NCBI RefSeq assembly: GCF_005502275.1
Contig: NZ_SWLZ01000001.1
Location: forward strand, 248,001 to 312,000
Length of the DNA stretch: 64,000 nucleotides
Source of the DNA: Robertmurraya siralis
Lineage (GTDB): Bacteria > Bacillota > Bacilli > Bacillales > Cytobacillaceae
Reading direction: 5' to 3'
Shown piece by piece: positions 27,790 through 36,886 of the stretch (the stretch's first letter is position 1; the number at the start of each line of letters is the position of its first letter). The notes beneath the pieces are model-generated. The model was not told the origin of the DNA. It saw nothing but the letters and a program-made list of their open reading frames with translations, and made no database searches. The translations under genes and the position numbers were made by a program.

Positions 27790-28073
27790 TGTCTACAAGT
27801 ACAATTGAAGAAAAACAATATTTAACTCGATTTAAGGCAGACACAAAATCACATTTAACGATTGTTAACCATGAGGTTTGCCAAAACAATTGTCCGGAAA
27901 AATTTTGTACCATTTTTTGTCCAGCGGAAGTGTATAAATGGGAAGGAACGAGAATGCAAGTTGGGTATGAAGGCTGCCATGAATGTGGAAGTTGTCGAAT
28001 CGGCTGCCCGCAGCAAAACATTAAGTGGGAATATCCAAAAGGTGGACATGGCATCGTTTTTAGGCTTGCTTAG
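27789..28073 (+). CDS. fixX: Ferredoxin-like protein FixX
   Basis: Small [4Fe-4S] ferredoxin-like subunit (94 residues) that works with FixC. Cysteines occur as CQNNCPEKFCTIFCPAEVY and HECGSCRIGCP. Start ATG 27789 overlaps the fixC stop, with GGCGGTGA upstream. It ends before a strong terminator, closing the fix operon. No nif genes are visible, so the low-potential electrons must serve something other than nitrogenase here, or nitrogenase lies outside the window. Confidence 0.92.
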   Translation: MSTSTIEEKQYLTRFKADTKSHLTIVNHEVCQNNCPEKFCTIFCPAEVYKWEGTRMQVGYEGCHECGSCRIGCPQQNIKWEYPKGGHGIVFRLA

Positions 28074-28075
28074 AA

Positions 28076-28110
28076 AAAAAGTGGAAGCAAACAGCTTCCA
28101 CTTTTTCTTT
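28076..28110 (+). terminator. Terminator of fixABCX
   Basis: The perfect 13-bp arms AAAAAGTGGAAGC and GCTTCCACTTTTT enclose a 5-base loop, directly after the fixX stop. Confidence 0.92.
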
Positions 28111-28152
28111 GCAGGAAATGTACCATTTTTTCAATGAGTGTATCTATGTTAT

Positions 28153-28275
28153 GCTCCAGCGCCTATCCCCTGACAAACTTCAGGTCTCCTCCCTACGATA
28201 AGCACCGTAGGTTTCCTTTATCGAAAGAACAGGCCCTTCAGTTATGTACGGCGATGAGCACTAGGGAAAGGCTTT
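28153..28275 (+). repeat. Second dispersed repeat family, best copy
   Basis: It begins GCTCCAGCGCCTATCCCC, a sequence I recognise as the head of a short repeat common in Bacillus genomes (recollection, not searched). It continues with ACAAACTTCAGG, ACCGTAGGTTTCCTTTAT and GAGCACTAGGGAAAGGCTTT. The element may extend to about 28338, where GACGCTTTCGCCTTTTG follows a 9-bp hairpin (GGAACAATC/GATTGTTCC). It lies between convergent genes. Confidence 0.6.
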
Positions 28276-28341
28276 AAGAATAAGCATCACAGGAACAATC
28301 TGTTTTATGATTGTTCCGAAGACGCTTTCGCCTTTTGTTTT

Positions 28342-28791
28342 TTATCTTCTATTTTCGTAATCTTTATTAACCTCTGGTGTAAATTCTTCCGACGCTTCAG
28401 TTTGATATTGCAGATCTCTTCTTTTTGTTTGATCATTCCGATCTTGAGGATTTTTCAAGATATTTGCCATATAGCTGTGGAAGAAAAATTCAAAGATCGC
28501 TACTCCGATAGCAGAAAATAATGCCATCGTAAATGCATTTGTTGAAGCAGTTAACAATGAAATCATCACCCAAATGACAGCTAGCGCTAGTCCAAAATCA
28601 GCTAATGTTGCAATGGCATTGTTTGTTCTTGGAAGAATTCCTAAATCACCTATAATATAAGAAATAATTCCTACGATAAGTGTAATTAGAAATACCGTTC
28701 CAAACGTCATTCCATAGTATAAGCCTAAAATAATATACAAAAGTGCCAACGTTGCAAGAAATTTAAGTGCTAATGCCTTAAAATGTTCCAT
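28342..28791 (-). CDS. YndM-family (DUF2512) membrane protein
   Basis: Small integral membrane protein of the YndM/DUF2512 family; function unknown. Four hydrophobic segments lie within residues about 8-120 (LATLALLYIILGLYYG; FLITLIVGIISYIIGDLGI; LADFGLALAVIWVMISLL; ALFSAIGVAIFEFFFH), followed by a charged soluble tail. AAGGTGG precedes ATG 28791, which I prefer to a longer start because of that site. Single gene, convergent with fixX. Confidence 0.82.
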   Translation of the reverse strand: MEHFKALALKFLATLALLYIILGLYYGMTFGTVFLITLIVGIISYIIGDLGILPRTNNAIATLADFGLALAVIWVMISLLTASTNAFTMALFSAIGVAIFEFFFHSYMANILKNPQDRNDQTKRRDLQYQTEASEEFTPEVNKDYENRR

Positions 28792-29034
28792 ACTAACCAC
28801 CTTTCTTATGAGAAAAAGTTTCACAAGGATGAAGCAGTTGCACATTCTAAACATTAGTTATCCTTCTTCATCACCTGTTATCGTTAGTTTGTCTTAAAAT
28901 TAAATTTTTATTAATGATTTCTTGGGTAATGAAGAAAATTTTTACGATATTTTAATTGTTTTTCTTACTATCTGTATAGTTTTTCACATGGATTTTTAAA
29001 AAGAAGGGAGATGCTAATAGAAGAGTAAGTGAGG

Positions 29035-29352
29035 TTAGCCAATATTTTCAGTGGCAACAAAATTAAAATGGGGGTTTTTCATTTTCTCTGTTAATTTTGA
29101 TGCTGCTTGACATGCTTTATGGAAGCAATTAAAACTTGAAGAAATATAATATGGTTTTTTCTCATGGAAATACCCATCAGAGTTTGCTTGATAAACGACG
29201 ACATTCCAAATATAAAATTCAGAAACATCGGAAGGAGCATGCCCTTCTAATGCAATGAGCCAATGTGTAACATCACTTGATGGTATTTTGTCATTAAAGT
29301 TAATTGGGATGAGTTTCAATTGATAAAAATCGCGATAATTTTGGAAATGCAT
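29035..29352 (-). CDS. Conserved hypothetical protein
   Basis: A 105-residue soluble protein I do not recognise. It has a strong ribosome site, AAAGGAGGAATTACACC before ATG. The chain is rich in aromatic residues (FYQLKLIPINFNDKIP, WLIALEGHAP, FYIWNVVVYQAN) and includes SFNCFHKACQAASKLTEKM near the C-terminus. No signal peptide, membrane segment or known motif is evident. It stands alone; the 28792-29034 gap downstream shows no gene. Confidence 0.7.
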   Translation of the reverse strand: MHFQNYRDFYQLKLIPINFNDKIPSSDVTHWLIALEGHAPSDVSEFYIWNVVVYQANSDGYFHEKKPYYISSSFNCFHKACQAASKLTEKMKNPHFNFVATENIG

Positions 29353-29474
29353 GGTGTAATTCCTCCTTTCCCATCATTTTTTATTTTGTATTATTATTAT
29401 ATATGGTAATGTAAGCAAATGTAGCTCTATTTTGTTACTAATTTTCGAAAAATTAAAACGATTAAACGAAAAAG

Positions 29475-29519
29475 AAACAGGAAAATACGAACAATAATGC
29501 TTGGTCGATGTTCCTGTTT
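29475..29519 (-). terminator. Terminator of the MFS transporter gene
   Basis: AAACAGGAA and TTCCTGTTT form a 9-bp stem with a 27-base loop; on the minus strand it runs into CTTTTTCG. Confidence 0.6.
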
Positions 29520-29527
29520 GCAGAAAT

Positions 29528-30745
29528 TTACTTTTTATCTTGTGGTAGGAATAATGTCAATACCCCTAAGATTGGGAGAAAGCCTGTCAAAATGATGGTT
29601 AACGTGATCCCAATTTGATCTGCTAAATATCCTAAAACTACTGAACCGATGGCTCCCATGCCAAATGCCAAACCGACTGTTAAACCAGACATTAATCCAA
29701 TCTTTCCAGGGACAAGTTCCTGAGCATAAACAACTGTAACAGAGAAGCTTGACATGAGGACAAATCCTGTTAATGCCAAAAGGATAAAAGCAAAAGCTGG
29801 TGAAGCGAATGGAAGCAAAATGGATAATGGTAATGTTCCGATTAGTGATAGCAAAATAATGTTTCTTTTTCCAAAGCGGTCAGCTAAAGGTCCGCCAAAA
29901 AATGTCCCGATGGCTCCAGCTACTAAAAAGGCAAATAAATAAACCTGGGCTTTTTGTATGGAAAACTGGTAATTTTCAATCGCAAAGAACGCATAGTAAT
30001 TGGTCATTCCAGATACGTACCATGAACGGGCAAAAATTAAAAATAAAAGCAGCGTTAAGTAGAGCCCAATTTTGTTTGAATAAGGGGAACTTATTGCAGT
30101 CGCTTCCTTGCCTTTTCGCTTTAAAATTTCTAAATCGAAGCGCAGCTTCTTTGTATACCAGTTTGCGATGTATACTAAAAGCAAAACGGCGATAGCCGCA
30201 ACAAAAGTAAACCAGACTGCACCTCTTTGCCCTAATGGAACTAATATTAGAGCAGTAATGAGTGGAGCAAGTGCTTGCCCAGAATTTCCTCCTACTTGAT
30301 AAATAGATTGAGCGAGGCCTCTCCTCTGTCCAGCGGCCATGTAAGCGACTCGCGAACCCTCTGGATGAAAAACGGCAGAGCCTATACCGATCAATAGGAC
30401 AGACAAGACAATTGAAGCAAATGAGGGAGCAAAAGCGAGCCCAAATACTCCAATCAATGTGGATGTTAAACCTACTGGTAAAGCAAAAGGCATAGGTTTT
30501 TTATCAGTCATGATTCCAACGACTGGCTGCATAATGGAAGCAACCATATTTAGTGCAAAAGCGATAATTCCTAACTGTGTAAAGGTCAATCCCATCGATT
30601 TTTCAAGGATGGGAAACATAGCAGGAACAACTGCCTGAATAGAATCGTTTAATAAGTGGCAAATACCCATAATGATCAGAATTTTGTAATTCGTCTTCTC
30701 CATTTCCTTTTTGTATAGTTGAGAAGTTATTGCAGCTTGACTCAA
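29528..30745 (-). CDS. MFS transporter, fosmidomycin-resistance (Fsr) type
   Basis: Twelve-segment major facilitator superfamily exporter. The N-terminal half resembles Fsr: ICHLLNDSIQAVVPAMFPIL, QPVVGIMTDKKP and GIGSAVFHPEGSRVAYMA. The second half has GGPLADRFGKRNIILLS. Length 405 is typical. The start is a TTG with GAAGGG upstream; internal ATG codons lack spacing to a ribosome site. The substrate is unknown, and the name reflects family resemblance, not proven resistance. Single gene, divergent from the APH-type kinase. Confidence 0.85.
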   Translation of the reverse strand: MSQAAITSQLYKKEMEKTNYKILIIMGICHLLNDSIQAVVPAMFPILEKSMGLTFTQLGIIAFALNMVASIMQPVVGIMTDKKPMPFALPVGLTSTLIGVFGLAFAPSFASIVLSVLLIGIGSAVFHPEGSRVAYMAAGQRRGLAQSIYQVGGNSGQALAPLITALILVPLGQRGAVWFTFVAAIAVLLLVYIANWYTKKLRFDLEILKRKGKEATAISSPYSNKIGLYLTLLLFLIFARSWYVSGMTNYYAFFAIENYQFSIQKAQVYLFAFLVAGAIGTFFGGPLADRFGKRNIILLSLIGTLPLSILLPFASPAFAFILLALTGFVLMSSFSVTVVYAQELVPGKIGLMSGLTVGLAFGMGAIGSVVLGYLADQIGITLTIILTGFLPILGVLTLFLPQDKK

Positions 30746-30901
30746 AATTTATACCCTTCTTTCGAATAATGATAATGCTATCTTACAAGAAATTGGGATG
30801 AATTTGATCGATTTCGTAAAAAAAATTTAAAAGAATGAAGGATTTCACTTCGAGAAGAGGAATTAAATGAAGATGTTAATAATCAATCGGAGGGATTGGG
30901 C

Positions 30902-31891
30902 TTGGAAAAAAGAGTTGCTGATGTATTTACAGACGAAATTATGAAGACAGCCTTTCAACAGTTTTCAATTCAAAAAGAAATGCAAAAGCTTGGTGATTTT
31001 GAGAATTATGTTTATGAAGTAGTAAAGAATAAACAATCATATATTTTAAGGCTCACTCATAGTTCGCATAGAAGTCAGGAATCCATTTGTTCAGAATTGG
31101 ATTGGATCAACTATCTTCACAATTGCGGGATGAATGTGCCAAAAGTCTACGAAACTGTTAAAGGCAAGCTTGTTGCAGCCATACGGGCAAGGGATGGTTC
31201 CTATTTTTTTGGGTCCTTATTCTCAAAGGCTCCAGGCAGTCCAGTCAAGGTTAATGATGAGAATTTTTCAAAGAAATTATTTTATCAATGGGGGAGTACG
31301 ATTGGGAAAATTCATTCTGCAACGAAAGAGTATCACCGTGGGGAGGGAGTGAAAGAAAGGTTACATTGGAATGAAGATGAGCTACTTGCAATCGAGAGGT
31401 ACATTCCTAAGGAAGAGGAGCTTGTTATTTCCAATGCGAAAAAGCTGATTGCAAACATTGAACGTTTAGAAAGAACGGCTGACCAATACGGCTTGATTCA
31501 CTCTGATCTTCATCAAGGTAACTTCTTTTATGATGGAAAGGACATTCATGTATTTGATTTTGATGATTGTTGTTTTCACTGGTTTTGTTCAGATATTGCA
31601 ATTCCAATATATTACGCCACTTTATTTCGTTATCCTGACAATAAGAAAGGCGAAAGGGATGCATTTGCTAGCATCTTTTTAGAGTCTTTCATAGCGGGCT
31701 ATACAACAGAAAATAATTTGCCAGATGATTGGATAAAGCAAGTTTTACTTTTTTTGCGGTTAAGAGATGTAACACTATATTCTGTATTTCATAAGAAAAT
31801 TGCCACAGAGGATCGAAGTGAGCGGGTCAAAGCTCTGTTAAAGGAAATAAGAGCACGCATTGAAAGGAATGAGCCGCTCATTAAATTATAG
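30902..31891 (+). CDS. APH-family phosphotransferase
   Basis: Kinase-like enzyme of the aminoglycoside/choline phosphotransferase superfamily. Catalytic motifs are seen: YGLIHSDLHQGNFF (Brenner-type loop, about residues 197-210) and IHVFDFDDC (metal-binding Asp, about 215-223). Length 329 resembles chromosomal YerI/CotS-like APH proteins of Bacillus rather than resistance enzymes. TTG 30902 is chosen because CGGAGGG is seven bases upstream; a TTG at 30896 is too close. The substrate is unknown. Confidence 0.85.
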   Translation: MEKRVADVFTDEIMKTAFQQFSIQKEMQKLGDFENYVYEVVKNKQSYILRLTHSSHRSQESICSELDWINYLHNCGMNVPKVYETVKGKLVAAIRARDGSYFFGSLFSKAPGSPVKVNDENFSKKLFYQWGSTIGKIHSATKEYHRGEGVKERLHWNEDELLAIERYIPKEEELVISNAKKLIANIERLERTADQYGLIHSDLHQGNFFYDGKDIHVFDFDDCCFHWFCSDIAIPIYYATLFRYPDNKKGERDAFASIFLESFIAGYTTENNLPDDWIKQVLLFLRLRDVTLYSVFHKKIATEDRSERVKALLKEIRARIERNEPLIKL

Positions 31892-32012
31892 AATTTGTTG
31901 CTGTGAATATCTCTTTCAAATGAGGTATTTATATCCAGTTACTAGCAATTTTCAGCACTCGTCTCTCCTTTTTTATGGATACTCGACAAAAACGTTTTTT
32001 CATAAGAATGCA

Positions 32013-32051
32013 AAAGGCAGTTCTGTTTTGGATGAAAACAGGACTGCCTTT
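32013..32051. terminator. Bidirectional terminator between APH-type gene and histidine kinase
   Basis: AAAGGCAGTTCTGTTTT and AAAACAGGACTGCCTTT form a 17-bp stem with one G-U pair and a 5-base loop, between convergent genes. Confidence 0.8.
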
Positions 32052-32067
32052 AAAAGAGGGGTGTTTG

Positions 32068-33588
32068 TTAAGAAGAACCTATTAAAGGTAGTTTAAGTGT
32101 GACTGTAGTTCCTTTATGTTCTTCGCTTGTGATTAAAATTTCTCCATTAAATGATTGTAAAATACGTTTGCACACGACTAGACCGAGTCCAGTTCCTGTT
32201 TCTTTTGAAGTATAAAAAGGAGTAAATATTTGCTCAATCACCTTTTCGTTGATTCCAACTCCTGTATCCGTAATGATAATTTCACAGAGATGGTTTTCTT
32301 TACGCAGTTCTATTGTCAGGATTCCATCGCATTTTATTTCGCCCTTCATTGCTTCAAAAGCATTTCTTGTAATATTTAAAATGACTTGCTTCATTTGGTC
32401 TTTTGTACATTTGACAAGAACTGGTTCTGGTACAACTTCGTAATGAAGATGGACTCTATTAAACGTTGCCTCCGATAAAATCAGTGGGTAAAGTTCTCTA
32501 AGAACACCAGAAATATCAACAATCTCCATTTTTTGCGCTGTCGGCTTCCCTAAGATTAGAAATTCACTCACAATTTCATTGATCCGCTCTATTTCTTTAT
32601 CAATGACGGAAAAATACATGCGATCAGTCGGTTCATCGTATTTTTCACTAAGAAGCTGTACAAGCCCTTTAATCCCCGTTAATGGATTGCGGATTTCATG
32701 GGCGGTGCTGGCCGCTAAAGTGCCGACTAGTTCTAGCTTTTGCACCTCATTCTCTTTTCTTTCGATTGCTGCTTGACGCTTAAGCAATAAATAATTGATT
32801 AATAAAAATAGAATATGGGTGAGGATCAAATGAATTCCAATAATGATCAATGAATATATCGCAGTTTTTTCTTCCTCATCCACCTTCACTTTTATTTTCC
32901 ATGGCAGACGCTCAATCGGGTAAGTGACCCATTTCTCCTCATTTGAAAGGTCTTCGATTTTATCGGTTTTTTTAATATTAAATGTCATTAATATATTTTC
33001 ATTTGCACTCAACAGCAAAATTTTTGAGTCAGGTGTGAGAACTTTCATTAAGTTTTCAACGTAATCAATTCGTAACAGTGCCAATGATACTGCCATCAAT
33101 TCATTGTTTCCGGCTAATATTGGATAGGAAATTCCAATGACCGTTTGTCCGTTTTCTAAAGAAAATGACTTATTTGAGATGATAACATCTTTTGTTTTCA
33201 TCACTTCATCAACTAACTCTTTTTCAATATAGTTACTTTCGTGTAAATGCTGGTTTGAACCGGCAATAATCTCCCCATTTTTCCCTACTAAATAAATTCC
33301 CCCATAGCGTGGATCTGATTGGTGGGCTTTTTCGAGTAAAGGTTTCATTTGCTCTAAATCAGCGAATAGAGTTTTTGCGGTCATAGAGATCATTTCGAGG
33401 GAAGTAACGGTTCCGCTAATAAACTTATCCCAATGTGATTCATGAATCGAGGCAATCCAGTTGGCTTCATTTATTCGTTCATTTAAATTAATTATCGATC
33501 GTAAATGGATGAAATAAGAACTTCCAATAATGGTAGGAACAAATACGACAAAAATATAGATAATCAATAATTTCAGATGTTTTTTCAT
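32068..33588 (-). CDS. Membrane sensor histidine kinase with Cache-type sensor
   Basis: Two-component sensor kinase. Membrane helix 1 is at about residues 7-25, an extracellular Cache/PAS-like domain at about 28-240 (GGIYLVGKNGEIIAGSNQH), and helix 2 at about 245-270. A HisKA domain with HEIRNPLTGIKGLVQLLSE (acceptor His297) and a HATPase domain with DTGVGINEKVIEQIFTPFY and GTGLGLVVCKRIL follow. No HAMP domain and no response regulator partner is adjacent. The catalytic core resembles sporulation kinases KinB/KinD. The ligand is unknown. Confidence 0.88.
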   Translation of the reverse strand: MKKHLKLLIIYIFVVFVPTIIGSSYFIHLRSIINLNERINEANWIASIHESHWDKFISGTVTSLEMISMTAKTLFADLEQMKPLLEKAHQSDPRYGGIYLVGKNGEIIAGSNQHLHESNYIEKELVDEVMKTKDVIISNKSFSLENGQTVIGISYPILAGNNELMAVSLALLRIDYVENLMKVLTPDSKILLLSANENILMTFNIKKTDKIEDLSNEEKWVTYPIERLPWKIKVKVDEEEKTAIYSLIIIGIHLILTHILFLLINYLLLKRQAAIERKENEVQKLELVGTLAASTAHEIRNPLTGIKGLVQLLSEKYDEPTDRMYFSVIDKEIERINEIVSEFLILGKPTAQKMEIVDISGVLRELYPLILSEATFNRVHLHYEVVPEPVLVKCTKDQMKQVILNITRNAFEAMKGEIKCDGILTIELRKENHLCEIIITDTGVGINEKVIEQIFTPFYTSKETGTGLGLVVCKRILQSFNGEILITSEEHKGTTVTLKLPLIGSS

Positions 33589-33617
33589 TCAGTGGCTCCA
33601 AAGCTTTATTCATTATT

Positions 33618-33735
33618 TAGTTAGGTTTGTTAAATAGAATTGTTGATAAAATGCTTTTTGGCTCATTGCATGTGAAACCAGAGAGAAAATAAGCCAAATA
33701 TCAACACCGACATATAACAAAGCCTTTAGTTAAGT
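33618..33735 (+). repeat. Dispersed palindromic repeat, copy C
   Basis: The left part TTAGGTTTGTTAAAT and TTGTTGAT, and the right part ATCAACACCGACATATAAC followed by AAAGCCTTTAGTTAA, are imperfect inverted copies. The core has TTTTTGGCTCATTGCATGTG and AATAAGCCAAAT. Confidence 0.65.
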
Positions 33736-33964
33736 GAATTTGTTAATATACACACCTTATCAAATTTGAGCGAGAAATTGCAAAAAAGTACACATGCTGT
33801 TGATGGTCAAAGTTTGAGCAATTTCGCCATGTTAATTTCCAGCATAAAACAACAGCTTATGATGATGAATTTTAACAGTGCTTTAGATTTTGTAAAAACT
33901 GGATAGTTCACTAATATTATAGCATTAAATAACAGCGAATTATTTATAGAGACGAACTTTTTTG

Positions 33965-34070
33965 TCTGTGTTTAACTACGATTTTTGGTTCATTTGTGTG
34001 AAATCTTGGTTTCAAACGCTTTTTAATTATGCTGAATGGCCAAATAACACGACCAATATAACAGAGATTT
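33965..34070 (+). repeat. Dispersed palindromic repeat, copy D
   Basis: ATTTTTGGTTCATTTGTGTG at 33980-33999 is followed by GGCCAAATAACACGACC and AATATAACAGAG, matching the family with more divergence. The 33589-34258 gap holds copies C and D and no gene. Confidence 0.5.
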
Positions 34071-34258
34071 TGATTTAGTAAGCCTTCACAATTTCCATAA
34101 TAAAGTGAAAAGCTTCATGAAATTGACATAGAACAAGGGTTTTCTCTATAATAGTTTTAAATCAAGATATTATGGGACCTTCTCCTAATTCTCCTAATAA
34201 TGATCTAAGTAGGCATAGGTCTTGAATAACTATATTTCGTTTAAAGGATTTGAGACAA

Positions 34259-34693
34259 ATGAGTAACGATGAAATTAAACAATCTCTTAAGCTATTTATC
34301 GTATTATCCCGTGCCTATCGCGCGGTCAATGAAAATGTCAATAAATTAATTCATACTTATGGGTTAAATCCGACTGAGTTTGCTGTATTAGAATTGCTTT
34401 ATCATAAAGGGGATCAACCTCTCCAACAAATTGGGGGAAAGATCCTTTTAGCAAGCGGTAGTATTACTTACGTGGTTGACAAACTGGAGGAAAAGGGATA
34501 TTTAGTTCGTGTAGCTTGTCCAAGTGATAGAAGGGTTACGTTTGCGCAAATAACCGATAGTGGAAAGCAGTTCATCGAAGATGTTTTTCCTCAGCATGAA
34601 CAAAAAATTCATGAAATAATGTCCGAACTTTCTAATGAGGAAAAAGGTGAAGCGATTGCCCTTTTGAAAAAATTGGGTTTATCTGTTTCGTAA
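34259..34693 (+). CDS. MarR-family transcriptional regulator
   Basis: Winged-helix regulator of about 144 residues. The DNA-binding region is ILLASGSITYVVDKLEEKGYL followed by the wing RVACPSDRRVTFAQIT, and the dimerising helices flank it. It resembles MhqR/YusO-type Bacillus regulators, many of which respond to quinones or thiol-active compounds; this is inference. There is one Cys in the wing (VACPSD). AAAGGA lies 10 bases before ATG 34259. No obvious target gene is adjacent. Confidence 0.86.
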   Translation: MSNDEIKQSLKLFIVLSRAYRAVNENVNKLIHTYGLNPTEFAVLELLYHKGDQPLQQIGGKILLASGSITYVVDKLEEKGYLVRVACPSDRRVTFAQITDSGKQFIEDVFPQHEQKIHEIMSELSNEEKGEAIALLKKLGLSVS

Positions 34694-34725
34694 GGAAGGC
34701 AATTGACATATTGCTGCAGAGTGTC

Positions 34726-34771
34726 GACAAAGGCCATCGAGAGGCAACCTCTCGATGGCCTTTGTCATTTT
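34726..34771 (+). terminator. Strong terminator after the marR gene
   Basis: A perfect 19-bp stem with a CAA loop (34726-34744 and 34748-34766; arm starts GACAAAGGCCATCGAGAGG) is followed by ATTTTT. Confidence 0.88.
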
Positions 34772-34840
34772 TGGATATTGGCTGTAAAAATCCGATCTAG
34801 TAAGCATCAATATTTTTTCAGATATCCTGAAAAGGTGAGT

Positions 34841-34880
34841 AAAAGAGGCAAAAATCAATACCGTCATTTAACAAAGCCCT
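34841..34880 (+). repeat. Dispersed palindromic repeat, copy E (right end)
   Basis: AGAGGCAAAAATCAATACCG, then TCATTTAACAAAGCCC, matches the right half of the family consensus. The left half is not clear. Confidence 0.5.
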
Positions 34881-34964
34881 ATTTTTCTATTAAATAGACT
34901 GGTTTGTCTTTTTCTTGTATAATTACTTTGTAATTTCTAAATTTTTCGAATAGGGGGCTATTTA

Positions 34965-36659
34965 GTGGGATTTGAGCAGTTTACATATACGAGACCGGAT
35001 TTAGAATCGATTGAAAGAAATTTTGAGGAATTGATTAAAAGTTTCAATGAAGCACAAACCGCTGATGGGCAAAATGAAATAATGAAAAAGATTAATGAAA
35101 TTCGCAACGATGTTGGAACGATGTTTAATTTAGTCTATATTCGACATTCAATTGATACAAATGATGTATTTTATAAGCAAGAACAGGATGCCACCGATGA
35201 ATTAGAGCCACAGATTGATGGGCTTGTGACAAAATATTATGAAGCATTAGTTCATTCGAAATTTCGCCCAGAGCTTGAAAAGAAATGGGGCAAACAGTTA
35301 TTTGCTCTTGCAGAAGCACAACTAAAGGTTTTTTCGCCAGAAGTAGTGCCACTGCTGCAAACGGAAAATAAACTTTCAAGTGAATATACTAAGCTTATCG
35401 CTTCTGCGAAAATAATGTTTGAAGGTGAAGAAAGAACGCTTGCCCAATTAGAACCTTTTACAGAGTCAAAGGACCGAAGCATGAGAAAGAAGGCAAGTAC
35501 TGCACGTTTTGGCTTTTTTGCAGAACATGAGGATGAATTGGATCGTATTTATGATGAATTAGTGAAGGTTCGTACAGAGATTGCTCAAAAACTTGGCTAT
35601 AATAATTTTGTTGAACTAGCTTACTATAGAATGTACAGAACGGATTACAATGCGGAAATGGTTGCTAATTTTCGCAATCAAGTAAAAGAATTTATTGTCC
35701 CGATTGCTAGTAAATTAAGAAAACGCCAACAGGAAAGAATAGGCGTCAATTCTTTAAAGTTTTTTGATGAAGGATTTAATTTTACTTCTGGCAATGCGGT
35801 TCCGAAAGGCAATCCTGAATGGATTATTGACAACGGTCAACAGATGTATAATGAACTTTCCAAAGAGACGGGTGAATTCTTTCGATATATGAGAGAAGAG
35901 AACTTAATGGATCTTGTTGCAAAAAAGGGGAAAGCTGGAGGCGGCTACTGTACCTTGATCGAAAATTACAAAGCTCCGTTTATATTTTCTAATTTTAATG
36001 GTACTTCCGGTGATATTGATGTATTAACGCATGAAGCAGGCCATGCATTCCAAATTTATTTAAGCCGTCACTTTGACATTCCGGAGTATTATTGGCCAAC
36101 ATATGAAGCAGCAGAAATTCACTCTATGAGTATGGAGTTTTTCACTTGGCCATGGATGGAATTATTTTTTAAAGAAGATACAGAAAAGTATAAGTTTTCC
36201 CATTTGAGCTCAAGCCTATTATTTCTTCCCTACGGAGTTGCAGTAGATGAATTTCAGCATTGGGTATATGATCATCCGGAGGCAACTCCACAGGAACGGA
36301 AGGCAGTCTGGAGAGAAATTGAGAAGGCATACTTGCCGCATCGAGATTATGATGGCAATGTATATTTAGAAAATGGAGGATTTTGGCAGCGTCAAGGTCA
36401 TATTTATAACTCCCCTTTTTATTATATTGATTACACTTTGGCTCAAATCTGTGCATTTCAATTCTGGAAGCGCTCCAGGGAAAACCATGAGGAAGCATGG
36501 AGTGACTATTTAAAGCTGTGTAAATTAGGGGGGAGTTTACCATTTACGGAACTTGTGAAGGAAGCAAACTTAATTTCTCCATTTAAAGAAGGCTGTGTAC
36601 AGTCCGTAGTTGAAGAAATTGAAAAATGGTTAAACACTGTTGATGATAAAAGTTTATGA
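34965..36659 (+). CDS. M3-family oligoendopeptidase
   Basis: Zinc metallopeptidase of the M3 (thimet/PepF) family, cleaving short peptides in the cytoplasm. The zinc motif HEAGH lies at residues 356-360, with the downstream Glu in YEAAEIHSMSMEFF. Length 564 matches the Bacillus M3 oligoendopeptidases of the YjbG/PepF-like group. The GTG start is preceded by GGGGGC. Single gene after a strong terminator. No signal peptide. Confidence 0.9.
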   Translation: MGFEQFTYTRPDLESIERNFEELIKSFNEAQTADGQNEIMKKINEIRNDVGTMFNLVYIRHSIDTNDVFYKQEQDATDELEPQIDGLVTKYYEALVHSKFRPELEKKWGKQLFALAEAQLKVFSPEVVPLLQTENKLSSEYTKLIASAKIMFEGEERTLAQLEPFTESKDRSMRKKASTARFGFFAEHEDELDRIYDELVKVRTEIAQKLGYNNFVELAYYRMYRTDYNAEMVANFRNQVKEFIVPIASKLRKRQQERIGVNSLKFFDEGFNFTSGNAVPKGNPEWIIDNGQQMYNELSKETGEFFRYMREENLMDLVAKKGKAGGGYCTLIENYKAPFIFSNFNGTSGDIDVLTHEAGHAFQIYLSRHFDIPEYYWPTYEAAEIHSMSMEFFTWPWMELFFKEDTEKYKFSHLSSSLLFLPYGVAVDEFQHWVYDHPEATPQERKAVWREIEKAYLPHRDYDGNVYLENGGFWQRQGHIYNSPFYYIDYTLAQICAFQFWKRSRENHEEAWSDYLKLCKLGGSLPFTELVKEANLISPFKEGCVQSVVEEIEKWLNTVDDKSL

Positions 36660-36767
36660 TTGATTTGAGACTTTTGCCCTTTTCATTTTCTTTCGAACCA
36701 GTCCCAATATAAAAGGGCTGTCAGTTATATTTAAGATAAAAAAATACTAAGCAGATGGCTCAAACTG

Positions 36768-36886
36768 TCTTACTGCCCGCAAACGTTCACTTTCTTTGTT
36801 GCTTTCCTTGTTGGCTGCACTTCCCAGCAATATCAAAAGTACTTGGAATCTAAATAGCTTTAAATGCTTAAGTTCGGGCAGTAAGA
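36768..36886. repeat. 12-bp inverted repeat flanking 95 bases
   Basis: TCTTACTGCCCG (36768-36779) and CGGGCAGTAAGA (36875-36886) are perfect inverted copies in the 36660-37061 gap. The stretch has no convincing gene. It could be a small mobile-element remnant or a structured RNA. Confidence 0.5.

Noticed and set aside
24612-28073. Calling the fix genes ordinary EtfAB of fatty-acid oxidation
   Set aside because: FixC and FixX follow in the same operon and no acyl-CoA dehydrogenase is present.
34679-34897. Two short overlapping frames on opposite strands after the marR gene
   Set aside because: Both are produced by the perfect terminator palindrome and repeat copy E.
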